Assembly (NCBI GenBank): GCA_902491415.1
Contig: CABUHP010000011.1
Span: forward strand, 1-17,267
Origin: an uncultured Collinsella sp.
GTDB lineage: Bacteria > Actinomycetota > Coriobacteriia > Coriobacteriales > Coriobacteriaceae
Length of the DNA stretch: 17,267 nucleotides
Reading direction: 5' to 3'
Made by a program: the position numbers and the translations under genes. This document shows positions 1-7,400 of the stretch, piece after piece. Every line of letters starts with the position of its first letter. The first letter of the stretch is position 1. The notes beneath the pieces are model-generated. The model did not search any database, was not told where the DNA came from, and was given only the letters and a program-made list of their open reading frames with translations.

Positions 1-23
1 CAATAATCTCAGCAAAAAGCAAA

Positions 24-40
24 GCCGTGCGACACACGGC
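24..40 (+). other. small hairpin just upstream of the EIIA ribosome binding site
   Basis: GCCGTG at 24-29 and CACGGC at 35-40 form a perfect 6-bp stem with a 5-base loop, ending 8 bases before the AGGAG ribosome binding site (49-53) of the first PTS gene. No T-run follows, so it is not a good terminator. It may be an intercistronic processing or stability hairpin if genes lie upstream outside the window. Confidence 0.4.
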
Positions 41-58
41 AGGTCGAGAGGAGACCGC

Positions 59-493
59 ATGCGGTATCTGGTAATGGTCAGTCACGGAACGCTCGCTCCC
101 GGACTGCACAGTGTCCTCAAGATGCTCGGCAATGACGCCCCGAACATCTTGTCGACGAGTCTCGTGGACGGCATGGGCGCTGACGAGTATGTCGAGAACG
201 TCAAGGCGATGCTCGCTCCTGTTACCGCCGATGACGAGGTTGTCCTGCTTGGTGACATCCTGGGCGGATCGCCGCTTACCAATGCCATGAACACGCTGGC
301 CGAGAAGGGCTTGCTCGCCCACACCATTGCCTTCGGCGGTATGAATCTGCCCATGGCTATGACCGCCATGATGGGGCTTGCCACCATGGACCTAGATTCC
401 CTCAAGCAGATGATGCTGCAGGAGGGCAAGAACGGTATGTCCGAGCTCGTTGTCCCGACCGATGACGCCGACGACGAGGACGACGACATCTAG
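59..493 (+). CDS. PTS mannose-family EIIA component
   Basis: 144-residue cytoplasmic phosphocarrier of the mannose/fructose/sorbose (EII-Man) PTS class. It takes phosphate from HPr and passes it to EIIB. The N-terminus reads MRYLVMVSHGTLAPGL, and His9 is the expected phosphorylated histidine. The segment LLGDILGGSPLTNAM at about residues 63-77 is the conserved EIIA-Man loop. AGGAG at 49-53 lies five bases before the ATG, which supports this start. The size fits a stand-alone EIIA rather than the EIIAB fusion found in E. coli ManX. The C-terminus is odd: the last 13 residues are almost all Asp and Glu and end in DI, resembling the tail of the EIIC gene downstream. It is the first gene of the four-component operon seen here; upstream genes may exist outside the window. 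Substrate is not determinable. Confidence 0.93.
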   Translation: MRYLVMVSHGTLAPGLHSVLKMLGNDAPNILSTSLVDGMGADEYVENVKAMLAPVTADDEVVLLGDILGGSPLTNAMNTLAEKGLLAHTIAFGGMNLPMAMTAMMGLATMDLDSLKQMMLQEGKNGMSELVVPTDDADDEDDDI

Positions 494-534
494 GCCGCAC
501 CAAGGTTTCATCTAGCTGCAAACGTTAGGAAGAA

Positions 535-555
535 GAGGCCGCGACCGCAGGCCTC
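535..555 (+). other. intercistronic hairpin before EIIB
   Basis: GAGGCC (535-540) and GGCCTC (550-555) form a perfect 6-bp stem with a 9-base loop. It lies in the 83-base gap between EIIA and EIIB, just before the EIIB ribosome binding site. No T-run follows. Confidence 0.4.
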
Positions 556-576
556 ATGAAGGAAAGGGGAGAACGT

Positions 577-1065
577 ATGATTTCGTTCATCCGTATTGAC
601 GACCGTATGATCCATGGACAGACCGTTACCCGTTGGGCCCTCGAGTATCCCTGCGACGGTCTTATCGCCGTCAACGACGCCGCGGCGTCCAACCCCGTGC
701 TCAAGGAGGCCTACAAGAGTGCCTCGGGCAAGAAGACGTTCGTGTGGACCAAGGAGCACTTCAAGGAGGTCTCCGAGAAGGTTCTCAAGTCCAACACCAA
801 GTACTTCCTGATCACCAAGAACCCGCTCGACATGAAGGAACTTCTCGTCGATTTTGGCTTTAAGCCCGGCATGGACCGCATCATCGTCGGTCCCTGCAAC
901 GATCGTCCCGGCACCACCAAGCTCGGCAACAACCAGTCGATCACGCAGGAAGAGGCCCAGGCGCTCGAGGATCTCACCAACGCCGGCTACACGGTCGAGT
1001 TCGCCCTTATCAAGGAGAAATCCATTGGTGAGTGGCCAAAGTTCCGCGGTCAGTTTGGCTTCTAG
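577..1065 (+). CDS. PTS mannose-family EIIB component
   Basis: 162-residue EIIB of the mannose-class PTS. It accepts phosphate from EIIA on a histidine and transfers it to the sugar during EIIC/EIID transport. The N-terminal signature IRIDDRMIHGQTVTRW is diagnostic, and His13 is the phosphorylation site. A second family stretch is RIIVGPCNDRPGTTKLGNN in the middle. An in-frame ATG at 556 would add seven residues (MKERGER), but these are encoded by the purine-rich ribosome binding site (AAGGAAAGGGGAG) itself, so the ATG at 577 is chosen. The length matches the typical 155-165 residues of stand-alone EIIB domains. The gene lies between EIIA and EIIC in the same direction. Confidence 0.93.
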   Translation: MISFIRIDDRMIHGQTVTRWALEYPCDGLIAVNDAAASNPVLKEAYKSASGKKTFVWTKEHFKEVSEKVLKSNTKYFLITKNPLDMKELLVDFGFKPGMDRIIVGPCNDRPGTTKLGNNQSITQEEAQALEDLTNAGYTVEFALIKEKSIGEWPKFRGQFGF

Positions 1066-1093
1066 TTAGGCGCCAGCCGCATTTTGGTACCTA

Positions 1094-1115
1094 CAGCCCT
1101 GGGGGAAAGGGGCTG
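1094..1115 (+). other. intercistronic hairpin before EIIC
   Basis: CAGCCC (1094-1099) pairs with GGGCTG (1110-1115) around a purine-rich loop in the 72-base gap between EIIB and EIIC. It is followed by an AAGAAAGGGG ribosome binding site. No T-run follows. Confidence 0.4.
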
Positions 1116-1137
1116 AGGAATAAAGAAAGGGGAAAGC

Positions 1138-1995
1138 ATGGCAATCAATGCATTCCAAGCCGCGCTGTTCGGCCTGTTCGCCTGCCTGGCATCACTGCCT
1201 GGCATGGGTGGCACGACGATCGGCAACTACACTCTGGGTCGTCCTCTGGTCGCCGGCCTCATCGTCGGCATCATCATGGGCGATATGCAGACGGGCATCC
1301 TCGTCGGCGCTGCCATCCAGGTTGTCTACATCGCTCTCGTGACCCCCGGCGGAACCGTCTCCGCCGACGTCCGCGCCGTGTCCTATATCGGCATCCCGCT
1401 GGCGATCCTCGCCATCAAGAACTCGGGCATCGATCCCGCCTCCGCTGAGGCTGCCGGCATGGCCGCATCCCTCGGTGCCGCCGTCGGCACGCTCGGCACT
1501 GTGCTCTTCTATGGCACCGCCACCATTAACCTGGTATGGCAGGGCATGGGCTGGAAGTGGCTCGAGAAGGGCGACCTCCACAAGCTCTACCTGGTCAACA
1601 ACGTTCTGCCTTGGATCGGTCACATCGTCTGCTCGTTCCTCCCGACGTTCATCATCACCATGGGCGGCACCGCCATGGTCGACCTCATGAAGACCTACAT
1701 GCCCATGGACGGCATCGCGATGAAGACGCTGTTCACCGTCGGCTCGCTGCTGCCTACCGTCGGTATCGCCATCCTGCTCAAGCAGGTCATCTCCAAGCCG
1801 ACGGACTTCCTCACGTTCTTCTTCGGCTTCACCCTGTCCGCTGTCATGGGATGCAACCTGATTGCCGCCGCCGGCATCGGCTGCTTCTTCGCCCTGATCA
1901 ACTATGAGATCGCTTCGCTCAAGATCGACCTCGCAAACGCTCCCAAGGCAGCTATCGCCTCGGGCTCCGATGATGAGGAAGAGGAGGACATCTAA
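1138..1995 (+). CDS. PTS mannose-family EIIC permease component
   Basis: 285-residue polytopic membrane protein that forms, with EIID, the sugar channel of a mannose-class PTS. The N-terminus (QAALFGLFACLASLPGMGG) and the following segment (LGRPLVAGLIVGIIMGDMQT, then GILVGAAIQVVYIALVTPGG) are classic EIIC-Man/Sor sequence. Further hydrophobic segments occur at about residues 85-125, 150-175, 195-215 and 225-260. The start is supported by a GAAAGGGGAAAG ribosome binding site. The protein ends in an acidic tail (SDDEEEEDI) echoing the EIIA tail. Its TAA stop overlaps the next ATG by one base (TAATG), implying translational coupling with EIID. Mannose, fructose, sorbose, glucosamine and N-acetylgalactosamine are all known substrates of this class; which applies here is unknown. 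Confidence 0.93.
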   Translation: MAINAFQAALFGLFACLASLPGMGGTTIGNYTLGRPLVAGLIVGIIMGDMQTGILVGAAIQVVYIALVTPGGTVSADVRAVSYIGIPLAILAIKNSGIDPASAEAAGMAASLGAAVGTLGTVLFYGTATINLVWQGMGWKWLEKGDLHKLYLVNNVLPWIGHIVCSFLPTFIITMGGTAMVDLMKTYMPMDGIAMKTLFTVGSLLPTVGIAILLKQVISKPTDFLTFFFGFTLSAVMGCNLIAAAGIGCFFALINYEIASLKIDLANAPKAAIASGSDDEEEEDI

Positions 1996-2822
1996 TGGCA
2001 GAGAAGAAGAAACTCTCTAAGAAAACGCTTGCCAAGTCGTTCCGCAACTGGTCCTATGGCAACCTGACTTGCTTCTCGCAGGAGCACATGCAGACCTTCG
2101 GTTACCTGTGCGCCATGCTTCCGATCGTCGAGGAGCTCTACGACACGCCCGAGGAGCAGAAGCAGGCCCTCCAGACCTACTCCGCGTTCTTCAACACCGA
2201 GCCGCAGATCGGCACCATGATTGTCGGCGTCACCGCCGGCCTCGAGGAGGCTCGCGCAAACGGCGAGGCCATCGACGACGACGCCATCAACGGCATCCGC
2301 GCCGGCCTCATGGGCCCGCTCGCCGGCCTTGGCGACTCGCTGATCGTCGGTACCCTGATCCCGATCCTGCTCGGTATCGCCCTCGGTCTCTCGACCGGCG
2401 GCTCTCCGCTCGGTGCCATCTTCTATATTGTCGTGTGGAACCTGCTCATGTTCCTTGGCATGCGCTTTGCCTACAACCAGGGCTATGAGCTCGGCGGCAA
2501 GGCGGTCGAGGCCCTCGTCGGCCCCAAGGCCAAGGCTCTGCGTGATTCCATCGTGATGGTCGGTACCATGGTCATCGGTGCAGTCGGTGCTACCTGGGTC
2601 TCCATCACCTGCAGCCCCAATCTGGTGCTGCCCGGCGGCGGTAAGTTCCAGGACACGCTCGACGGAATCTATCCGCACCTGCTGCCCATGGTCTTCATCA
2701 TCTTCTGCTGGTACATGATGACCAAGAAGAAGGTCAACCCCATCGTTATGATGCTGATCCTCGTTGTGATCGCATTTGTGGGCGTTCTCATTGGCTTCTT
2801 CGACCCGGCACTGAGCTACTAG
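1995..2822 (+). CDS. PTS mannose-family EIID permease component
   Basis: 275-residue EIID, the second membrane subunit found only in the mannose PTS class. Family landmarks include the N-terminal FRNWSYGNLTCFSQEHMQT block, the region around residues 90-130 (AINGIRAGLMGPLAGLGDSL, followed by an IPILLGIALGLSTGGSPLG helix), FNTEPQIGTMIVGVTAGLEE, and C-terminal membrane segments near residues 220-240 and 250-270. The start codon shares a base with the EIIC stop, so re-initiation after EIIC probably sets 1:1 expression. A strong Rho-independent terminator begins 22 bases after the stop, making this the last gene of the operon. Confidence 0.94.
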   Translation: MAEKKKLSKKTLAKSFRNWSYGNLTCFSQEHMQTFGYLCAMLPIVEELYDTPEEQKQALQTYSAFFNTEPQIGTMIVGVTAGLEEARANGEAIDDDAINGIRAGLMGPLAGLGDSLIVGTLIPILLGIALGLSTGGSPLGAIFYIVVWNLLMFLGMRFAYNQGYELGGKAVEALVGPKAKALRDSIVMVGTMVIGAVGATWVSITCSPNLVLPGGGKFQDTLDGIYPHLLPMVFIIFCWYMMTKKKVNPIVMMLILVVIAFVGVLIGFFDPALSY

Positions 2823-2844
2823 TCATCATCCCCTGGCCCCCTGT

Positions 2845-2884
2845 AAGGCCGTGCGGCCTCAACCGCACGGCCTTCTGATTTTGC
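2845..2884 (+). terminator. Rho-independent terminator of the PTS operon
   Basis: AAGGCCGTGCGG (2845-2856) and CCGCACGGCCTT (2863-2874) form a perfect 12-bp stem with a six-base loop, followed by a short T-rich tail (CTGATTTT). It sits just after EIID. Confidence 0.85.
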
Positions 2885-2939
2885 GCCGCCCTTCAAGGGC
2901 AATATGGCCAGCGACCTCCATCGCCTACACGACACCCGC

Positions 2940-2945
2940 TATATT
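2940..2945 (+). promoter_or_regulatory. possible -10 box for the small membrane protein gene
   Basis: TATATT preceded by CGC, about 72 bases before the chosen start of the small membrane protein and after the PTS terminator. The context (GCTATATT) resembles the candidate purE -10 (GCTATACT). No convincing -35 box is visible, so this is tentative. Confidence 0.3.
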
Positions 2946-3017
2946 GCTCTTGAAAGATGACGTATTCGACAAACGATGCACTTGCGCATGATGCAAACTT
3001 TGCACGAGGAGGACCAT

Positions 3018-3344
3018 ATGCACGAGAAACATGGACACGACCTTTCGCGCGACGACTTGATTCGCGAGGCAAAGATGCAGACCGATGCTATTCAGCGGCT
3101 CAATGTTTGGCTGCGCCTGGGCTATTCGCTCGTGGCGATTGGCTTTTTGATGGGGATGTGGGGTATGCAGGGCGGCCCCGGCTGGGGTGTCCCCGTGGGC
3201 ATCGTGTGCCTGGTGGTGGGCGCTCCGCTTTCGATCGTGCTTAAGGTCGGCACGACCAACGCCAAAAAGAATGTCGAGCGCATGCTCGAGGCCGCTGGTG
3301 TCGACGTTGAGGAGCTTATGCGACGCAAGAAGGACGAGCAATAG
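3018..3344 (+). CDS. small two-helix membrane protein of unknown function
   Basis: 108-residue protein that I do not recognise as a named family. The N-terminal ~29 residues are charged and His-rich (MHEKHGHDLSRDDLIREAK) and look helical. Two membrane segments follow, at about residues 33-50 (LGYSLVAIGFLMGMWGM) and 57-77, separated by a Gly/Pro turn (QGGPGWG). The C-terminal 30 residues are charged, with a putative helix (NAKKNVERMLEAAGVDVEEL) and a Lys/Arg-rich end. Both termini probably face the cytoplasm. An upstream in-frame ATG at 2976 exists, but GAGGAGG at 3006-3012 lies five bases before the ATG at 3018, which strongly favours the shorter form. It lies 68 bases upstream of the MarR gene on the same strand with no terminator between, so co-transcription is plausible. 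Confidence 0.75.
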   Translation: MHEKHGHDLSRDDLIREAKMQTDAIQRLNVWLRLGYSLVAIGFLMGMWGMQGGPGWGVPVGIVCLVVGAPLSIVLKVGTTNAKKNVERMLEAAGVDVEELMRRKKDEQ

Positions 3345-3412
3345 ACTTCCGCGTTGGGGTATCATAAATAATTGTTGCGAATGTTAACTAATGTACGGCA
3401 AATGACGGTTTT

Positions 3413-3889
3413 ATGGCCCTTCTAGAGTTGCAAAGGACAATATCCCCAGTGGATTACGATGACGTCGCTCGAAAACTGATTGTGTACTCACGTTCCCTTG
3501 CCAAGGGATCCTTGAGTGCTGCCGGCGGCGCCAGTGTGGGCGAGGCACCGGTTTTACAGTATCTATCGGGTATTGACGGTGATGTCATTCCCTCCGAGAT
3601 TGCCAAGAAGCTGAAATTCTCCCGTGCGCGCATGTCGCATATCTTGGATTCACTCGAGAGTAAGGGTTACGTTCAGCGCAGGACTGATCCAAACGATCGT
3701 CGGCGTGTGCTGGTGAGCATTACCGAGGAAGGCCGTGATTTCGCGGCGAAAAAAAATGCCGAGAGTGTGGCATCGCTCTCGAAACAACTCTCAGCGCTCG
3801 GCGAGCACGATGCCCAGGAGCTCGTGCGCATCCTGAATAAAGCTTACAGCCTTACCTATGATGCCGACGACTACCTGGACAATCTATAA
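3413..3889 (+). CDS. MarR-family winged-helix transcriptional regulator
   Basis: 158-residue cytoplasmic DNA-binding protein. The winged helix-turn-helix spans about residues 57-107: the recognition helix is in the segment SRARMSHILDSLESKGYVQR, followed by the MarR wing DPNDRRRVLVSITEEG with the conserved D-R-R. Helices before and after (residues 14-32 and 108-150) would form the dimerisation unit. The length is normal for the family. The ATG at 3413 has only a poor ribosome binding site. A GTG at 3449 (residue 13) follows an AAAGGA at 3432-3437, so the true start could be 12 codons later. MarR proteins often control transporters or their own operon in response to a small ligand; the target here could be the adjacent TGGTA/TACCA cluster, but that is inference. 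Confidence 0.88.
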   Translation: MALLELQRTISPVDYDDVARKLIVYSRSLAKGSLSAAGGASVGEAPVLQYLSGIDGDVIPSEIAKKLKFSRARMSHILDSLESKGYVQRRTDPNDRRRVLVSITEEGRDFAAKKNAESVASLSKQLSALGEHDAQELVRILNKAYSLTYDADDYLDNL

Positions 3890-4031
3890 GGATAAAGACA
3901 GACATTTAGGTGCATCTTGAAATGCACCCGGGACAGTTGTGCCCATCAGCCACCGTCAACATCTCATTCCAAACCAAATCAGCCAACGTACGTCATGGCA
4001 ATCCCCGGTAGGTTGCAGGATGGCGGCTGAG

Positions 4032-4077
4032 CCTTTCCCTCGGGAAACTTCGCGAAGCCCAGTTCCCGAGGGAAAGG
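4032..4077. repeat. perfect 15-bp inverted repeat with nested palindrome
   Basis: CCTTTCCCTCGGGAA at 4032-4046 is exactly reverse-complementary to TTCCCGAGGGAAAGG at 4063-4077. The 16-base centre contains a second perfect palindrome, CTTCGCGAAG (4048-4057). As RNA this forms a very stable hairpin extended by one G-U pair. No T-run follows on the + strand (TATGGT), and on the - strand the arm is followed by GCTCAGCC, so it is not a standard terminator in either direction. It could be a dispersed intergenic repeat, a regulator-binding dyad or a structured leader. Confidence 0.8.
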
Positions 4078-4138
4078 TATGGTCTGTGTAATACCAGATA
4101 AACAGTACATTTTTGCTAGATTGGTATTTGACTGAAGA

Positions 4139-4148
4139 ACCAATTGGT
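4139..4148. promoter_or_regulatory. palindromic operator-like site ACCAATTGGT
   Basis: A perfect 10-bp palindrome. Its right half (ATTGGTAT, 4143-4150) is repeated directly at 4120-4127, 23 bp upstream, and AATACCA (4090-4096) is the inverted form. A TTGACT at 4128-4133 lies between the copies. The arrangement suggests a transcription factor site, possibly for the adjacent MarR-type regulator. Confidence 0.4.
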
Positions 4149-4401
4149 ATGGCTTATTAAGCCCACCTTGCCGTTGACGCTTATTTTGCTGCCGCTGGGA
4201 GAATTCCGAACTTGGGTGCGCAAGTGCTCCCATATGATGATATGACCTAGTAGGTGGCTATCTGGTTACTACCAGTTGGCCCCTTGGTAACGGGTGGCCC
4301 CATTGTGCGGAATGTACCGAACATCTCCGTTTGATACGTTTTCCCATGCTGCCGGGGGGGGCGTCCTCGGCACCTCAGCATGTCGGAAGAAAGGAGACCA
4401 G

Positions 4402-7400
4402 ATGCGCAGGAATTCCATTTTTACGAAACGGTGGGTGAAGGGAAGCGCGGTCCTCGTTGCCACTGCAGCGACGCTCGTGTTTGCCAATCCCCAGCAGGCG
4501 ATTGCCACGCCACTCAAGGGCGTCGACTCGGCGACCGTGTCCCAGTCTGCCTCGAATGTCGTCGACATCGATTTCGCTGACGGCATCAAGGGCCGTATTA
4601 CGTTCCTCGAGGACGGTATTTTCCGTTATAACGTCGACCCCAAGGGTGAGTTTTCCGAGTACGCCACGCCGCGCAGTAAGTCCCACACGGCTAAGATCCA
4701 GGCTCAGCCCGATACCTCGGACACCTACAGCAAGCCGAGTGCGACGGTTGCCGACAAGGGCGACACTATCGAGATCACCGGCGGAAAGGCGACCGTGATC
4801 CTGGACAAGGCGACTGGCAAGATGAGTATCAAGTCAGGCGACCGTGTCGTGGTTTCCGAGTCCGCGTCCCTCGACCTTGATAAGAAGGGTACCGTCCAGA
4901 CGCTCGCCAAGGAGAAGTCCGAGAACTTCTTTGGCGGCGGCACCCAGAACGGACGCTTCCTGCACACCAACCAGACCATCGCCATCTCCAACACGAACAA
5001 CTGGACCGATGGCGGCGTTGCCTCGCCCAACCCGTTTTATTGGACGAGTGACGGCTACGGCGTGCTCCGAAACACGTTTACAGAGGGTTCCTACGACTTC
5101 GGTTCCACGGACTCATCGACGGTCACGACTTTGCACAGCGAGAATGAGTTTGATGCCTACTACTTCGTGGCGACCAACGAGGGAGCTTCGAACGTGGCAA
5201 CTGAGATGCTGCAGGACTACTACAAGGTGACCGGTAACCCGGTACTGCTGCCCGAGTACGGGTTCTACCTTGGTCATCTTAATGCCTATAACCGTGATGG
5301 CTGGTCAACGACCTCGGGTCAAAAGAAGTGGGAGACCAAGGGCAGCAAGTCCTCGAGCGAGAAGGGCGACGTTAAGTACGAGTCTGGCATGTCGACGGGC
5401 TACAAGCTCGACGGCACACTTGCGGCCGAGACGCTCAACGGTGAGGGCCCTACGGTTGATACCGAGAACATGAAAGCGACCGATTTCGACCGCCAGTTCT
5501 CTGCTCGGCAGGTTATCGATGACTACGAGGACAGCGACATGCCGCTCGGCTGGTTCCTGCCGAACGACGGCTACGGCGCCGGCTATGGCCAGAACGGTTA
5601 CTACAAGACCGGCGGCGTCAACTCCGACGGAGCGAGCTCGGCCGACCGTCTTAACGCTGTGCGTGCCAACGTCGACAACCTTAAGAAGTTCACCGAGTAT
5701 GCCAACTCAAAGGGTGTGAGCACGGGCTTGTGGACCCAGTCCAACCTTGAGCCCGACAGCAACCCTGAGACCCCGTGGCATCTGCTTCGCGACTTCGACG
5801 CCGAGGTCAAGACGGGAGGCATCACTACCCTTAAGACCGACGTTGCCTGGGTTGGATCTGGCTACTCCTTTGGTCTTAATGGCATCAAGACAGCTTATGA
5901 CACGGTGACGACCGGCGCTAACAAGCGCCCCAACATCATCACGCTCGATGGTTGGGCCGGCACGCAGCGCTTTGGTGGCATTTGGACCGGCGACCAGTAT
6001 GGCGGTAACTGGGAGTACATTCGCTTCCATATCCCCACGTATATCGGTCAGAGTCTTTCGGGCAACCCCAACATCGGCTCCGACATGGATGGCATTTTTG
6101 GCGGCGACCCCATCATCTCTGCGCGTGACTACCAGTGGAAGACGTTCACGCCCTCTATGCTCGACATGGACGGTTGGGGCACCTACCGTAAATCGCCCAT
6201 GACGCACGGCGATCCCTACACAGGCATCTCGCGCTTCTACCTCAAGCTCAAGGCGCAGCTCATGCCCTATATCTACACGAGCGCGGCCTCGGCGGCCAAC
6301 ATCGACACGGGTAACGGCGATGCCGGCCTGCCCATGATCCGCGCCATGCTGCTTTCCGATAACTCCGAGTACGCCGCAAGCACCTCGACGCAGTACCAGT
6401 ATATGTTCGGTGAGAACTTCCTAGTGGCACCGGTGTATCAGGATACCCAGGCAGACGAGAACGGCAACGACATTCGCAATGGGATTTACCTCCCCAACTA
6501 CGGCACCGACGAGAATCCCACCATCTGGATCGATTACTTCTCGGGTAAGCAGTATCGCGGCGGCCAGGTTCTCAACAACTACGAGGCTCCGCTTTGGAAG
6601 CTGCCGCTGTTTGTGAAGGCCAACGCTATCGTGCCGATGTACGCCGAGAACAACAACCCCGAGGCCGTGAGCGACACCAACACCAAGGGTACCGACCGCA
6701 GCCAGCGCATCGTCGAGTTCTTCGCCACCGAGGGCGACGGCACCTTTACGCAGTACGAGGACAACGGCTCCTCCATCGAGAACAACACGACTGAGGACGA
6801 TTCCTACGGTACGATCGACAATATCTCCTACGGTGAGCATGTGAGCACCGTCTACAGATCCAAGGCCGCAGGCGGCACCGCGACCTTTACCGCCGAAGCC
6901 TCGCAGGGTGGCTACAACGGCTACGACTCCAATCGCACCACGACCTTCGTGGCCAACGTGTCCGCCAAGCCCATGAGCGTCGTCGCCAAGAACGGCGGAT
7001 CCGCGCTCAACGTGGTTGAGGTCGACTCGCAGGAGACCTTTGACACCGCGACCCCCGAGGCCGGCCAGGCGGTCTACTTCTACAGCGAGACCCCTAACCT
7101 CAACCACTACGGCAGCGATGTGGACGGCACCGAGGCCGAGCGGGGCGAGAGCTTTAACAACACCAAGATCACCACGAACCCCAAGGTCTACGTCAAGTTC
7201 GCGAAGACCGATGTTGCTGCGGCGGCGCAGACGCTCGAGCTGGGCGGTTTCGTGAACGCCGACGCCACGCTCACAGCCGATCGCCTCAACGAGAGCCTCT
7301 CCGCACCCACGAACCTTGCTGCCCCCGAGGACGTCACGACCCCAACGAGCATCAAGCTCACCTGGGGAAAGGTCGATGGTGCTACCTCCTACGACCTTAA

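Larger units (their letters stand above)
3890..4401. other. 512-base gene-free regulatory region upstream of the GH31 gene
   Basis: This stretch has no convincing coding sequence on either strand and is visibly more AT-rich than its neighbours. In order it holds: a hairpin GGTGCAT/ATGCACC (3909-3928, no T-run); a perfect 15-bp inverted repeat with a nested palindrome (4032-4077); five TGGTA/TACCA pentamers between 4092 and 4289, one pair inside the palindrome ACCAATTGGT (4139-4148); a TTGACT at 4128-4133 and a TTGACG at 4174-4179 that could be -35 boxes but lack good partners; a TATGAT at 4233-4238 as a weak -10; two GGCCCC copies (4279-4284, 4298-4303); and a G8 run (4354-4361). The GH31 promoter must lie here, but I cannot place it firmly. 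Confidence 0.7.

Noticed and set aside
2957..3244. 95-residue frame overlapping the small membrane protein
   Set aside because: It has no ribosome binding site and an Arg/Gly-rich composition. The overlapping frame has GAGGAGG well placed and a clear two-helix pattern.
3909..3928. GGTGCAT/ATGCACC hairpin as terminator of the MarR gene
   Set aside because: The stem is only 7 bp and is followed by CGGGAC rather than a T-run, so it is kept only as a hairpin within the spacer description.
3979..4233. 84-residue open frame on the - strand in the spacer before the GH31 gene
   Set aside because: It has no ribosome binding site or family resemblance and runs through the 15-bp inverted repeat; the composition looks intergenic.
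4289..4310. GGGTGGCCCC resembling the T-box antiterminator core
   Set aside because: The match stops after GGGTGG, there is no terminator or specifier stem, and the downstream gene is a glycosidase, not an amino-acid or tRNA-ligase gene.
4294..4401. N-terminal extension of the GH31 protein from the ATG at 4294
   Set aside because: It would place 36 residues before the signal peptide and read through the G8 tract. The ATG at 4402 has AAGGAG and a normal signal peptide.
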